Shown one piece after another: positions 36,024-45,001 of a DNA stretch of 64,000 nt. The notes below the pieces were generated by a model. It was not told where the DNA came from, did not search any database, and saw nothing but the letters and a program-made list of their open reading frames with translations. How positions within the stretch are numbered: position 1 is the stretch's first letter; every line of letters starts with the position of its first letter. This DNA is from Bog-473 sp963836605 (GTDB lineage Bacteria > Actinomycetota > Acidimicrobiia > Acidimicrobiales > RAAP-2), in contig CAWIKB010000009.1 of the NCBI GenBank assembly GCA_963836605.1, positions 1,054,001 through 1,118,000 on the forward strand, given 5' to 3'. A program made the position numbers and the translations under genes.

Positions 36024-38244
36024 GTGCATCGCCCTCGGGCGGGACTCCCCCGCTCGGCTCGCGCACGCGCAACTCACTCTCGCGACGGCGGCGGGCCCGC
36101 TCGATGGCCAGCTCCTTGAGGCGGCCCTGGGCGCTGCGGCCGTGCACGTTCTCCACCCGCCGCCAACGCCGATCCGATCCCAGTTCCCACGAGTTGGTCT
36201 CATCGGAGAAGACCAGATCGAGCACCTCGAAGAGCCGGGCCTGGAGCTCGGGGTCGCGCACCGGCGCCAGTACCTCGACCCGCCGGTCCAGGTTGCGTCC
36301 CATCAGGTCCGCCGAGCCGATGTAGAGCCTGAGGGGCAAGCCGGGTCCGGCCGCCCGGTCGACGGGGGCCCCGCCGAAGCGGTAGATCCGGGAATGCTCC
36401 AGGAAGCTGCCCACGATGGAGCGCACCGTGATGGTCTCGGACAGTTCGGGGATGCCCGGACGCAGGCGGCACAGGCCGCGGATGGCCAGATCGATGGGCA
36501 CGCCCGCCCCCGAGGCGCGGTAGAGGGCATCGACCATCTCGGCGTCGGTCAGGCCGTTGAGCTTGAGGACGATGCGACCCTGCGGACCGGCATCGGCCTG
36601 CTCCTCGATCATGGCCAGGATCGACTTTCGCACCGTCACCGGTGACACCAGGATCTGGCGGTAGTCGGCATGGCGGGAGAACCCGGTCAGATAGTTGAAC
36701 AGCTCCCCCACGTCGGCGCCGATGTCGGGCGCGGCGGTGAGCAGCCCGATGTCCTCGTAGATCCGTGCCGTCTTTGAGTTGTAGTTCCCGGTACCCACGT
36801 GGCAGTAGTGGCGCACGCCGTCCTCCTCGCGCCGCAGGACCAGTGCCGTCTTGGAGTGGGTCTTGAGACCGACGATGCCGTAGACCACGTGGACGCCCGC
36901 CTCCTCGAGCGCGCGGGCCCAGCCGATGTTGGCCTCCTCGTCGAAGCGCGCCTTGAGCTCGACGATGGCCGCCACCTGTTTGCCGTTCTCGGCGGCCCGG
37001 ATCAGCGAGGCCACGATGGGACTGTCCCCCGAGGTGCGATAGAGGGTCTGCTTGATCCCGAGCACCGCCGGATCCTCGGCCGCCTGGGCGATGAAGGCCT
37101 CCACCGACGTGGCGAAGGAATCGTAGGGGTGGTGCACGAGCACGTCGTGGTCGCGCAACATGGCGAAGAACTCGGTCGGCTCGTGGGCCGCGGTGGCGAG
37201 GCCGGGCGGGGTCATCGGGGTCCAGGTGTCCTCGTGCAGGTCGGGCCGGTCGAGGGCGTAGACCCCCCACAGGCCGCCCAGGTCCAGCGGGGCGCGCACC
37301 CGGTAGACGCCGTCGTTCGAGACCTCGAGCTCGGAGGCCAACAGCTCCACCAGCTCCTCGCCCATGTCGGCCCCGACCTCGAGGCGCAGGGCCCGACCGA
37401 AGCGGCGACGCCGCAACTCCATCTCGATGGCCACCAGCAGGTCGTCGGCCTCGTCCTCTTCGAGGGCCAGATCCGCATTCCGGGTCACCCGGAAGGCATG
37501 GTGCTCCCCCACCGTCATCCCGGGGAACAGCGTGTCGAGGTGCGCGGCGATGACCTGCTCGAGCGGGACGAACCGCTCGCCGTCGGGCATGACCACGAAG
37601 CGGGGTAGCACCGCCGGGACCTTGACCCGGGCGATGCGGCGCTCACCGGTCGCCGGGTCCTGTACCTCGACCACCAGGTTGAGCGAGAGGTTCGAGATAT
37701 AGGGGAAGGGGTGGCCCGGGTCCACGGCCAGGGGGGTGAGGACCGGGAAGATCTCCCGCCCGAAGACGTCGACCAGGTGGGAGCGGTCGTCGTCATCGAG
37801 CGAAGACCAGTCCGAGAGGCGCACGCCGGCGCCGGCCAGTGCGGGCACGATGTGCTCGAGAAAGATGGCGTCCTGCCGCCTGACCTGCTCTGTGACCCGG
37901 GCCCGGATCATCTTGAGCTGCTCGCCCGGCCGCAGGCCGTCGACCGAGCGGGTCCGCACGCCGGCCGCCACCTGGTCCTCCAGTGCGGCCACCCGGACCT
38001 GGAAGAACTCGTCGAGCAGCTCGGAGAAGATGGCCAGGAACTTGGTCCGCTCCAGGAGCGGGACGCCGTCGTCCTCGGCCAGGTCAAGCAGGCGGGCCCC
38101 GAAATCGAGGCGCGACTGCTCCCGGTTGGTGAACCGCTGGACCCCGAAAGCCTCTATCTGCTGATAGGTGGGCGGCCTGGGTCGTTCGGCGACGCCGGGC
38201 GGCGTCTCGAGTGTGGGGTCGGCAACCATTGCGTCACCCCGCAT
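36004..38244 (-). CDS. ppk1: Polyphosphate kinase 1
   Basis: PPK1 makes polyphosphate from ATP reversibly. The 746-residue protein has the four family domains. The autophosphorylated histidine is in VGLKTHSKTALVLRRE (about residue 459) and the second phospholipase-D-like histidine motif in LYIGSADLMGRNLDRRVEV. RHYCHVGTGNYNSKTARIYED and FNYLTGFSR are also diagnostic. The start is ATG 38244 or ATG 38229; TAGCAT just upstream of 38244 may be a -10 element, which would favour 38229. It is divergent from the SEDS gene at 38273. Confidence 0.95.
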   Translation of the reverse strand: MRGDAMVADPTLETPPGVAERPRPPTYQQIEAFGVQRFTNREQSRLDFGARLLDLAEDDGVPLLERTKFLAIFSELLDEFFQVRVAALEDQVAAGVRTRSVDGLRPGEQLKMIRARVTEQVRRQDAIFLEHIVPALAGAGVRLSDWSSLDDDDRSHLVDVFGREIFPVLTPLAVDPGHPFPYISNLSLNLVVEVQDPATGERRIARVKVPAVLPRFVVMPDGERFVPLEQVIAAHLDTLFPGMTVGEHHAFRVTRNADLALEEDEADDLLVAIEMELRRRRFGRALRLEVGADMGEELVELLASELEVSNDGVYRVRAPLDLGGLWGVYALDRPDLHEDTWTPMTPPGLATAAHEPTEFFAMLRDHDVLVHHPYDSFATSVEAFIAQAAEDPAVLGIKQTLYRTSGDSPIVASLIRAAENGKQVAAIVELKARFDEEANIGWARALEEAGVHVVYGIVGLKTHSKTALVLRREEDGVRHYCHVGTGNYNSKTARIYEDIGLLTAAPDIGADVGELFNYLTGFSRHADYRQILVSPVTVRKSILAMIEEQADAGPQGRIVLKLNGLTDAEMVDALYRASGAGVPIDLAIRGLCRLRPGIPELSETITVRSIVGSFLEHSRIYRFGGAPVDRAAGPGLPLRLYIGSADLMGRNLDRRVEVLAPVRDPELQARLFEVLDLVFSDETNSWELGSDRRWRRVENVHGRSAQGRLKELAIERARRRRESELRVREPSGGVPPEGDARVDAGG

Positions 38245-38272
38245 GCTACCTGGCACCACTACCATCCGGGGA

Positions 38273-39676
38273 GTGCCAGACCCGACCCGTCACACACGGA
38301 TTCCCCGCTATGTGACGGGGCCGAAACCCAAGCGCCGTACCGAGTTGGGCCTGCTGATCTACGCCTCGCTGATGACGCTGGCCCTCTACGTGCTGGCCGA
38401 ATTGGGGGCCAAGTCCAAGATCCCGCCGCACATCGGTCCCTTCCTCGGGATCCTGCTCGGCCTCTCCCTGGTCGCCCACATGGCCAACCGCTGGTTGGCC
38501 CCGCAGGCCAACGCGGTGATCCTGCCGCTGGCCGCCCTGCTCAACGGGATCGGCTACGTCATCATCGCCCGCTGGAACCCGCCCTATGCCAAGGCCCAGG
38601 CGGGCTGGGTGGCCATCGGCATCGGCCTCTACATCGTGACCCTCCTGGTGGTGCGCTACACCCGCGATCTGGAGCGCTACCGCTACCTGCTTCTCCTCAT
38701 CGCCGGGATCTTGCTGGTGGCGCCGCTCTTCTTCACGCCCCTGCCCGGAGAAGGGGGGTCCTCGGGCGCCCGGCTCTGGGTCCACGTCGGCCACCTGACC
38801 TTCCAGCCGGTCGAGATCTCCAAGATTTTGCTGTGCATCTTCTTCGCCTCGTACTTCGCGTCGAACAAGGAGCTGCTCGCCATCCCCACGGCCCGGCTGG
38901 GCAATCGGCTCTTCCTCGACCCGAGGCCGCTCATCCCGATCCTGGTGGCCTGGGGCGCGGCCATGGCGGTGATCGGGTTGGAGGACGACATCGGCTTCGC
39001 CGCGCTCCTCTTCACCCTCTTCATCGGCCTGCTCTGGATCTCCACGGGGAGGGTCGGCTACCTGGTCTTCGGCTTCATCTTGTTCGCCCTCGGCGCATAT
39101 TTCGCCGCCCGCTACTTCAACCAGGTCCACTTGCGGGTCAACGAATGGCTGAACCCGTGGCCGACGGCCCACAACGCCAATCCGGGTGGGGCCCAACTGG
39201 CCCAGGGGTGGTACGGGCTGGGGACCGGGGGCCTGGGCGGCACCGGGCTGGGCCTGGACTCCGCGCTGGGGACCGTGCCCGAGCTCACCTCGGACATGAT
39301 CTTCGTCGGCATCGGCACCGAGATGGGCATGATCGGCGCCGCCGCCGTGGTCTTCGCCTTCGTCCTGCTGATGGGCGCCGGCCTGCGTATCGCCCAGGCA
39401 GCCCGCTCGGACTTCTCCCGCCTCCTGGCCACCGGGCTGACCATCATCGTGGGCTTCCAGGCCTTCTTCATCATGGCGGGGGTCCTCCGGCTCTTGCCCT
39501 TCACCGGGATCACGTTGCCCTTCGTGGCCTACGGAGGGTCTTCGTTGCTGGCCAACTACGTCCTCATCGCGCTCTTGATACGGATTTCCGACGAAGGGGC
39601 GCAGTCCCTTGCGGCCGAGGAGGCCTCGGGGGTGGCGCAACCCGGTGAGCGGCCGATGGTGCCGGTGCGTTCATAG
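38273..39676 (+). CDS. SEDS family glycosyltransferase (FtsW/RodA, actinobacterial long type)
   Basis: A 467-residue peptidoglycan polymerase of the SEDS family with about twelve membrane helices. Signature segments are GARLWVHVGHLTFQPVEISK, GLEDDIGFAALLF (catalytic Asp region of SEDS loops), TSDMIFVGIGTEMGMIGAA and LPFVAYGGSSLLANYVLIAL. The two N-terminal extra helices match the RodA of the actinobacterial pknB cluster. No penicillin-binding protein partner is adjacent. GTG 38273 follows GGGGAG; the basic PRYVTGPKPKRRTE precedes helix 1. Confidence 0.9.
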   Translation: MPDPTRHTRIPRYVTGPKPKRRTELGLLIYASLMTLALYVLAELGAKSKIPPHIGPFLGILLGLSLVAHMANRWLAPQANAVILPLAALLNGIGYVIIARWNPPYAKAQAGWVAIGIGLYIVTLLVVRYTRDLERYRYLLLLIAGILLVAPLFFTPLPGEGGSSGARLWVHVGHLTFQPVEISKILLCIFFASYFASNKELLAIPTARLGNRLFLDPRPLIPILVAWGAAMAVIGLEDDIGFAALLFTLFIGLLWISTGRVGYLVFGFILFALGAYFAARYFNQVHLRVNEWLNPWPTAHNANPGGAQLAQGWYGLGTGGLGGTGLGLDSALGTVPELTSDMIFVGIGTEMGMIGAAAVVFAFVLLMGAGLRIAQAARSDFSRLLATGLTIIVGFQAFFIMAGVLRLLPFTGITLPFVAYGGSSLLANYVLIALLIRISDEGAQSLAAEEASGVAQPGERPMVPVRS

Positions 39677-39682
39677 CTCATC

Positions 39683-39714
39683 GGCCCGTTTGTAGTTAGG
39701 CCCGTTTGTAGTTA
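39683..39714. repeat. 16-bp tandem duplication between SEDS and bifunctional-nuclease genes
   Basis: GGCCCGTTTGTAGTTA occurs twice in direct succession (39683-39698 and 39699-39714), between two convergent gene ends. The second copy overlaps the stop codon of the minus-strand gene. No terminator hairpin was found here. Confidence 0.85.
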
Positions 39715-40257
39715 GTCAGTGCCCTGGGGCACAGGCGCGATGTCGCCCCCGGACTCGAGCAGGCGCTCGTCCACCAGAATCGGCGCCGACACCCGCATAC
39801 GCAAGGCCAGCACGAGCCCGTCGGAGGGCCGGCACGGTACGCGCTCGCGTCCGTGGGGGACCATGAGGTCGAGCTCGGCGAGATAGTTCCCGTGCTCGCG
39901 CCCGGTGAGGCGCAGCGCCACCACGTCGATGCGCGCCCGGCGCATCACGTCCATGAAGAGCTCGTGGGTCATGGGACGGGGCGACTCCATGTTCCGGAGG
40001 GCCAGGGCCAGCGCTGTTCCCTCGGCAAGGCCGATCGGGAACACCAGGGAGCGGAACGGTGGCTCGCTCTCGATGAGCGTGACCGACGGGAATTGGGCCG
40101 GCAGCTCGAGGGCGACCCCCTCGACGTCCATGACCCGGAAGGACAGCGACGATGGGACTGTCAATGAATTGGGGGTGTCGGTGTCGGTGTCGGTGTCGGC
40201 GTCAGCGTCAGTGGCGGCGGTCGTGGTCTCATGGGCGATCCCCTCGACGTCGGTCAC
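39712..40257 (-). CDS. Bifunctional nuclease family (DUF151) protein
   Basis: A 181-residue protein. After a variable N-terminal linker (residues 1-38, rich in Asp, Thr and Ala from the 6-bp repeats at 40174-40209) comes the BFN domain: FRVMDVEGVALELPAQFPS, FPIGLAEGTALALALRN, HELFMDVMRRARIDVVALRL and RPSDGLVLALRM. Relatives are described as DNase/RNase proteins in plants. GTG 40257 overlaps the rodA stop (GTGA), so it is co-translated with rodA. Confidence 0.85.
   Translation of the reverse strand: MTDVEGIAHETTTAATDADADTDTDTDTPNSLTVPSSLSFRVMDVEGVALELPAQFPSVTLIESEPPFRSLVFPIGLAEGTALALALRNMESPRPMTHELFMDVMRRARIDVVALRLTGREHGNYLAELDLMVPHGRERVPCRPSDGLVLALRMRVSAPILVDERLLESGGDIAPVPQGTD
40174..40209 (-). 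repeat. 6-bp microsatellite in the DUF151 gene
   Basis: Plus-strand GGTGTC is repeated four times and then decays (GGCGTC, AGCGTC). It encodes an alternating Asp/Thr then Asp/Ala linker ahead of the BFN domain and keeps the frame. Confidence 0.85.
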
Positions 40258-41402
40258 GGCGTTCGCCTCCGCGCGCCCACGCTGAGAGCCAGGCCCACGC
40301 ACGTGAAGAAGCACAGGACGGCGGTCCCCCCGTAGCTGACGAAGGGTAACGGGATCCCCGTGATGGGCATGATGCCCATCGTCATGCCGGAGTTCTGGAA
40401 CACGCTGAACGCCACGAAGGTGAAGAGGCCGGTGCACACCAGTCGACCGAAGATGTCGCGGGAGGTCCCGGCCGCCCGCAAGATCCTCCAGGCGATGATG
40501 CCGAGCATGGCCAGGAGGCCGGCTGCACCGACGAAGCCGAGCTGCTCAGCCACGGCGGTGAAGATGAAGTCGGTCTGCTGTTCGGGGACGTAGCCCAGGT
40601 TGGTCTGCGCCCCGTGCCCGATGCCCGAACCGAAGAGGCCGCCCGCCCCGATGGCCTGCTTCGCCTCGCGACCGTTGTAGATCGCCGCCTGCACGTACGG
40701 GTTGTTGCTCTTGCTGTTGGGGTTCAAAAAGGAGGTGAAGCGGGCGATCTGGTAGTGGTGCAGGAAGCCGGACTCGACCGCCACGAAGGTCACCACGACC
40801 GCGGCCACGATCAACATCACCAGGATGCGGGCCGGCAGCCCGGCCACCGCCAGCATGACCAGGAGGACGATGACCATGATGATGGCGGTGCCCAGGTCGG
40901 GCTGGCCCATCACCAGCACGATGGGGATGGCCGCCAGGATCAGGAGCTTGAAGACGTCCTTCCAGGCCAGGCCCTCCTCGGTCCGGCGGTCGCAATAGGC
41001 GGCGACGGCCAGGATCACCGCCACCACCGCGAACTCGGAGGGTTGGAGCTGAATCGGGCCGACGCTGAACCATCGAGCCGCGCCCTGGGCCGAGCTCCCG
41101 ACCACGAAGACACCCAGGAGCGCCAGCACGATCAGGGCGTAGATGACCATCGCCAGCGGCTCCAGCCGGCGGTAGTCGACGACGGCCACCACCACCATGG
41201 CGATGATCCCGAGCACCACGAAGAGCGCCTGCTTCTTCAGATAGGTCTTGGGATCCTCACTCTGGGCCAACAACGAGCCACGAGTGGCGGTGTAGACCAT
41301 GACCACGCCCACCAAAGCGACGAAAATGGTCGCCGCGGCCAGGACGAAGTCGAAGGCGGGGCCGCTGCGACGTGCAGCGACTGTTCGGGTAATCGTGGTC
41401 AC
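40254..41402 (-). CDS. rodA: Rod-shape SEDS protein RodA
   Basis: A 382-residue SEDS glycosyltransferase with about ten helices. WFSVGPIQLQPSEFAVVAVI, LVMGQPDLGTAIIMVIVLL, GGLFGSGIGHGAQTNLGYVP (Q-T-N in the large loop), TDFIFTAVAEQLGFVGAAG and LPFVSYGGTAVL are RodA/FtsW signatures. GTG 41402 is the start; mscS is divergent 30 bases away. No PBP2 gene is in the window. Confidence 0.92.
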   Translation of the reverse strand: MTTITRTVAARRSGPAFDFVLAAATIFVALVGVVMVYTATRGSLLAQSEDPKTYLKKQALFVVLGIIAMVVVAVVDYRRLEPLAMVIYALIVLALLGVFVVGSSAQGAARWFSVGPIQLQPSEFAVVAVILAVAAYCDRRTEEGLAWKDVFKLLILAAIPIVLVMGQPDLGTAIIMVIVLLVMLAVAGLPARILVMLIVAAVVVTFVAVESGFLHHYQIARFTSFLNPNSKSNNPYVQAAIYNGREAKQAIGAGGLFGSGIGHGAQTNLGYVPEQQTDFIFTAVAEQLGFVGAAGLLAMLGIIAWRILRAAGTSRDIFGRLVCTGLFTFVAFSVFQNSGMTMGIMPITGIPLPFVSYGGTAVLCFFTCVGLALSVGARRRTP

Positions 41403-41432
41403 TAGCAGGCTCCGCGGGACAGAATACCGGTC

Positions 41433-42371
41433 ATGACCTTCTCCTTCGTATCGGGCCTCCGTCCCCTGGTGAGCGCCGTGGACCCGGGAGGAGGCTGGCT
41501 CTACAACCTCCTCACCAAATGTGGCGTGGAACCCGAGACCGCCCGAACCGTGGTCGATTTCGTCGTCCGTCCGCTGTCCATCATCCTGGTCGCCCTGGTG
41601 GCCCTTCTGGCGGCCCACATTGGGGCCAGGGTGATCCGACGGGTGCTCGAGCGGGTGGCCAGCCAGGCCGCCCATCGAGCCGCCTCGGACCGGGCCGGCT
41701 CCCGGGTGAACACCATGGCGGGACTGGCCGCCACCATCTGGCGCTTCTTCGTCTGGGTGGTGGCGGTGGCCATCATCTTGGGCATGCTCGGGATCAACCT
41801 GACTCCCCTGCTGGCCAGCGCCACCATCATCGGTGCCACCATCGGCTTCGGGGCCCAGCAGCTCGTCCGCGACTATCTCTCGGGTTTCGCTCTCACCATC
41901 GAAGACCAGTACAGCGTCGGCGACTCGGTGACCGTCGACAGCGTCGACGGCGTCGTCGAAGACGTCACGCTGCGGGTCACCCGGTTGCGGGGCCCCGACG
42001 GCACCATCTACTTCGTGCCCAACGGCGACATACGGCTGGTGGCCAACACGTCACGCGGTTGGGCCCATGCGGTGGTCGACCTGACGCTGCCCGGTGCGGC
42101 GGCCAGCGACCTCGAGGGAATGCGACAGGTCGTCGCCACGGCCGCGCACCGGGTGGCCGTGATGCCGGCCTTCGCGGCCTACTGCACCGAGCCGCCCAAG
42201 ATGGTCGACCTGGTCGGCGCGGACGCAACCACCCTCACCCTCCGGGTCACCCTCAACACGGTGCCGTCCCAACGCGACGCGCTGGCCCGCGCCCTGCGGG
42301 AAGGCTGCCTGTCCGATCTGGCGGCGGCGGACCTCTGGCCGGGTGAGCCGGTGGCCAATGACGCGGGGTGA
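41433..42371 (+). CDS. Small-conductance mechanosensitive channel (MscS family)
   Basis: A 312-residue protein with three membrane helices and a cytosolic vestibule. The pore-lining helix 3 is TPLLASATIIGATIGFGAQQ, followed by LVRDYLSGFALTIEDQYSVG and GVVEDVTLRVTRLRGPDGTI with FVPNGDI, the MscS beta domain. Length is normal. The C-terminal domain is ordinary. ATG 41433. Confidence 0.93.
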   Translation: MTFSFVSGLRPLVSAVDPGGGWLYNLLTKCGVEPETARTVVDFVVRPLSIILVALVALLAAHIGARVIRRVLERVASQAAHRAASDRAGSRVNTMAGLAATIWRFFVWVVAVAIILGMLGINLTPLLASATIIGATIGFGAQQLVRDYLSGFALTIEDQYSVGDSVTVDSVDGVVEDVTLRVTRLRGPDGTIYFVPNGDIRLVANTSRGWAHAVVDLTLPGAAASDLEGMRQVVATAAHRVAVMPAFAAYCTEPPKMVDLVGADATTLTLRVTLNTVPSQRDALARALREGCLSDLAAADLWPGEPVANDAG

Positions 42372-42456
42372 CATGACAGGCCGCGCCGACAAGACCGGGG
42401 CGGAGTGATCACGGGGTCGTAGCTCGCCCACCGCCATTCGAAGGAGATGGGCGTGG

Positions 42457-42480
42457 CGATGGCGATGGCGATGGCGATGG
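42457..42480. repeat. 6-bp microsatellite CGATGG x4
   Basis: Four perfect CGATGG units immediately downstream of the Thr-rich protein gene (minus strand) and about 85 bases after mscS, flanked by partial units. Noncoding. Confidence 0.85.
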
Positions 42481-42483
42481 CGA

Positions 42484-43063
42484 TCAGCCGGTGAAGGTCG
42501 GTGTGCCGGTGACCGGCGTAGCTGCTGGGGCCGTCTGGATCGGGATGGTTGTCGTCGTCGTGGTGGTGGAGGTTGAGGTTGTGGTGGTTGGCGGAACGGT
42601 GGTTGTGGTCGTGGTTGGAGCGGTCGTCGTGGTGCCGGAACCCTCGACGGTCACGGGCACCGAGTTGCTCAGAAAGGTGGAGGACCCGGTGGTACAGGAA
42701 GCCTGCACATCGGCCGTGTGTGTGCTGACGCTCGTCGGAACCGCGTCGGACGGGATGGTCACCGGCCCGCTCAGGTTGCCGCTGCCGTCCGAGGTGCCGA
42801 GAGGTGGACGACGCCGTGTTGGATCCCGACGAGTTGAAGTACGTGACGGTCACGGTGATCGCCGTGCTGTCACAGTTGTCGCCGGTGAACGGGGCCGTGG
42901 AATCCTGGCCGTTACCTGTCACGGTCACCGACTGGCCGGCAACCTGCGAAGCCGGAGCAACCGCGATGTTGTAGCCGTTGGCGACATTCGCAGCGGAGGA
43001 GACTCCGGAGAAGCCCAGTGACGCGGCCATCAGAATCAACGTTGCCGGCAGCGCTCTCAGAAT
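42484..43063 (-). CDS. Small secreted protein with a Thr-rich tail, one apparent frameshift
   Basis: A signal peptide (LRALPATLILMAASLGFSGV then SSAANVA) leads into a beta-rich domain (VAPASQVAGQSVTVTGNGQD, AITVTVTYFNSSGSNTASS). The frame breaks at about 42796-42803; skipping one base continues as GTSDGSGNLSGPVTIPSDAV, then CTTGSSTFLSNSVPVTVEGS and a mucin-like tail of about 40 residues, mostly Thr and Pro. About 192 residues. No good ATG exists: ATT at 43063 or CTG 43060 would start at the signal peptide, or a further error hides the start. Function unknown. Confidence 0.6.
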
Positions 43064-43161
43064 TTCGTGCCACGGACCCCCTTTGCAGATGGTCGGCACG
43101 AAAAGGCTACGCGGGCAAAGAGAGGGAGGCAAGGGAACTTTCGCGAGGACATAATCCACCG

Positions 43162-44021
43162 GTGCGATCTGATCCACCGGTGCGAGTAAAGAGAAGCCGT
43201 TCCGGGACCCGACGCGGAAGATGGTCCCGAGTCGTCGGAGCGCTGGCCGTGCTGAGCTATCGCCGCAGGTTGCTCGGGACCCGGCCCCCACCACGCCGCC
43301 TCGCCGCCGCGCCTCAACGGGACTTCCGCACACGGTGACCTCGGTGACAACGGCGACTTCAATGACCTCCGTGACCTCGACCACCACACCACAACCGACG
43401 GGTACCTCGCTGGTCGCGCAACCCTTGGGCCAAACCGTTGACATCTACGGCTCGCCGAACGGTTCGCAGCCCATCCTCACCTTGCCGAACCCTTGGCTGC
43501 TGAACGGCGCACCCAACCAGCCCATTCCTCAGGCCCTGCTGGTCGTGCAGTCCCGGGCGGATGGGTGGGTCGAGGTGCAACTCCCCGTGAGGCCCAACGG
43601 CAGCACCGGCTGGCTGGCCCCCGGTGCGGCCCGGTTGCTCAAGGACGGGTACCGGATCGTGGTAACCCTGCACCTTCACTCCATTACCGTGTTCGACGAC
43701 GCGTCCACGCTGTACACCGGCCCGGTCGCCACCGGGGCGAGCGGGACGCCGACACCGGTGGGCCTCTTTTACATCCGCGTCCTGCTGCACACCACCGACC
43801 CGAGCAGCGTCTACGGGCCCTACGCCTACGGCCTTTCAGCGCACTCCGAGACGCTCACCTCCTTCGACGGAGGAGACGCCGAGATAGGCATCCACGGCAA
43901 CAACAATGCTTCCGTCCTCGGACAGTCCGTGACGCACGGGTGCGTCCGGATGGACAATGCCGAGATCTCGCAGCTGGCCGGCATCCTCCCGCTTGGCACT
44001 CCGGTCCAGATCACCGCGTGA
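43162..44021 (+). CDS. L,D-transpeptidase lipoprotein, two apparent frameshifts near the N-terminus
   Basis: The YkuD domain is intact: PVGLFYIRVLLH, DAEIGIHGNNNASVLGQSVTHGCVRMDNAEIS with the catalytic Cys in THGCVRM (read in two parts), and PLGTPVQI. Such enzymes make 3-3 cross-links in peptidoglycan. In the N-terminal part, three frames join at about 43254 and 43322 to give RGRWSRVVGALAVL then AIAAGCSGPGP, a lipobox with Cys at the cleavage site, then a Thr/Ser-rich linker. Start GTG 43162 or 43180; these lie in an 18-bp tandem duplication (43154-43185). Confidence 0.78.
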
Positions 44022-44125
44022 CACGACGGCGATCCAGGAACACAAACCAAACGACTAGAACACGACTAGACTACGACCCCGACCACAATCCACAAGACCC
44101 CGAACACAACTCCAACACGACTTCA
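44022..44125. other. AC-rich intergenic segment between convergent genes
   Basis: 104 bases with a strongly A/C-biased plus strand (runs such as ACACAAACCAAACGACTAGA and repeated CACGACT/CGAC words), unlike the balanced GC of the window. It lies between the ends of the transpeptidase gene and aroE. No hairpin terminator was seen; on the minus strand, leaving aroE, it would be G/T-rich and C-poor. Confidence 0.5.
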
Positions 44126-44998
44126 TCAGATGGCCCGAGTCGCCGCCTTCCACATGACATCGACCGGTGCGGGGAGACCCGTCCACAGTTCGAGTTGCGC
44201 GGCCGCCTGGTGCACCAGCATTCCCAGACCGTCCACCGTGGTCGCGCCCGCGTCGGCAGCCGCCGCCAGCCACGGCGTCGGGCGGGGGGCATAGATCAGG
44301 TCAGCCACCAGCTGGCCCGCGTGCAACAGGGCGGGCGGTGCGGGCCACGCGCCGGCCTCCCCGACGGCTGACCCTTCGTCGACGCCGGCCATGCCCACCG
44401 GGGTGGCGTTGACCACCAGGTCCGCCTGCGCCACGTCGGCTGCGTCAGCATCTGCGTCAGCACTCGCCAGCATGCGGCCAGCCGGCCCGGCCAGTGCAGC
44501 CACGGCGGCGGCGCGGGCCACGGTGCGGTTGACCACCGCCACGTCGGCGGCGCCGGCCTCGCCCAGCGCGTAGGTCACCGCCCGGGCCGCCCCGCCGGCG
44601 CCGATGACCAGACAGCGCTTCCCCGCGGCGTCGAACCCCGCAGCGCGTGAGAGAGAGGCCAAGAAACCATGCCCGTCGGTGTTGGCTCCCAGGAGCAGCC
44701 CATCGCGATTGAGAATGCAGTTGACCGCCTGCAACCGGGTGGCGACCTCGGTGCAGCGATCCACCAGTGCCGCCATCTCGGCCTTGTGGGGCATGGTGAC
44801 CGAAAGGCCGGCCAGCCCCAGTGCCTGCATGCCGCCGAGGGCGGCTGGCGCCTCTCCCGGCGGCACCTCGAAGGCCAGCGAGACCCAGTTGAGGCCGAGC
44901 GCGGCAAAGGCGGCGTTGTGCAGGAGCGGAGAGAGGGAGTGCCGGACCGGCGAACCGATGACTCCGACCACCGTGGTGCGCGCGTCAGGTGCCGTCAC
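44126..44998 (-). CDS. aroE: Shikimate dehydrogenase
   Basis: AroE reduces dehydroshikimate with NADPH. The 290 residues carry SLSPLLHNAAF (substrate serines), the catalytic pair K72 (VTMPHKAEM) and D108 (GANTDGHGF), the NADP loop VIGAGGAARAV and NATPVGM. An Ala/Asp-rich insertion (SADADADAADVAQ, about 188-200) lies in the nucleotide domain. GTG 44998 is 3 bases after the mltG stop. Confidence 0.95.
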   Translation of the reverse strand: MTAPDARTTVVGVIGSPVRHSLSPLLHNAAFAALGLNWVSLAFEVPPGEAPAALGGMQALGLAGLSVTMPHKAEMAALVDRCTEVATRLQAVNCILNRDGLLLGANTDGHGFLASLSRAAGFDAAGKRCLVIGAGGAARAVTYALGEAGAADVAVVNRTVARAAAVAALAGPAGRMLASADADADAADVAQADLVVNATPVGMAGVDEGSAVGEAGAWPAPPALLHAGQLVADLIYAPRPTPWLAAAADAGATTVDGLGMLVHQAAAQLELWTGLPAPVDVMWKAATRAI

Positions 44999-45001
44999 GG
45001 C

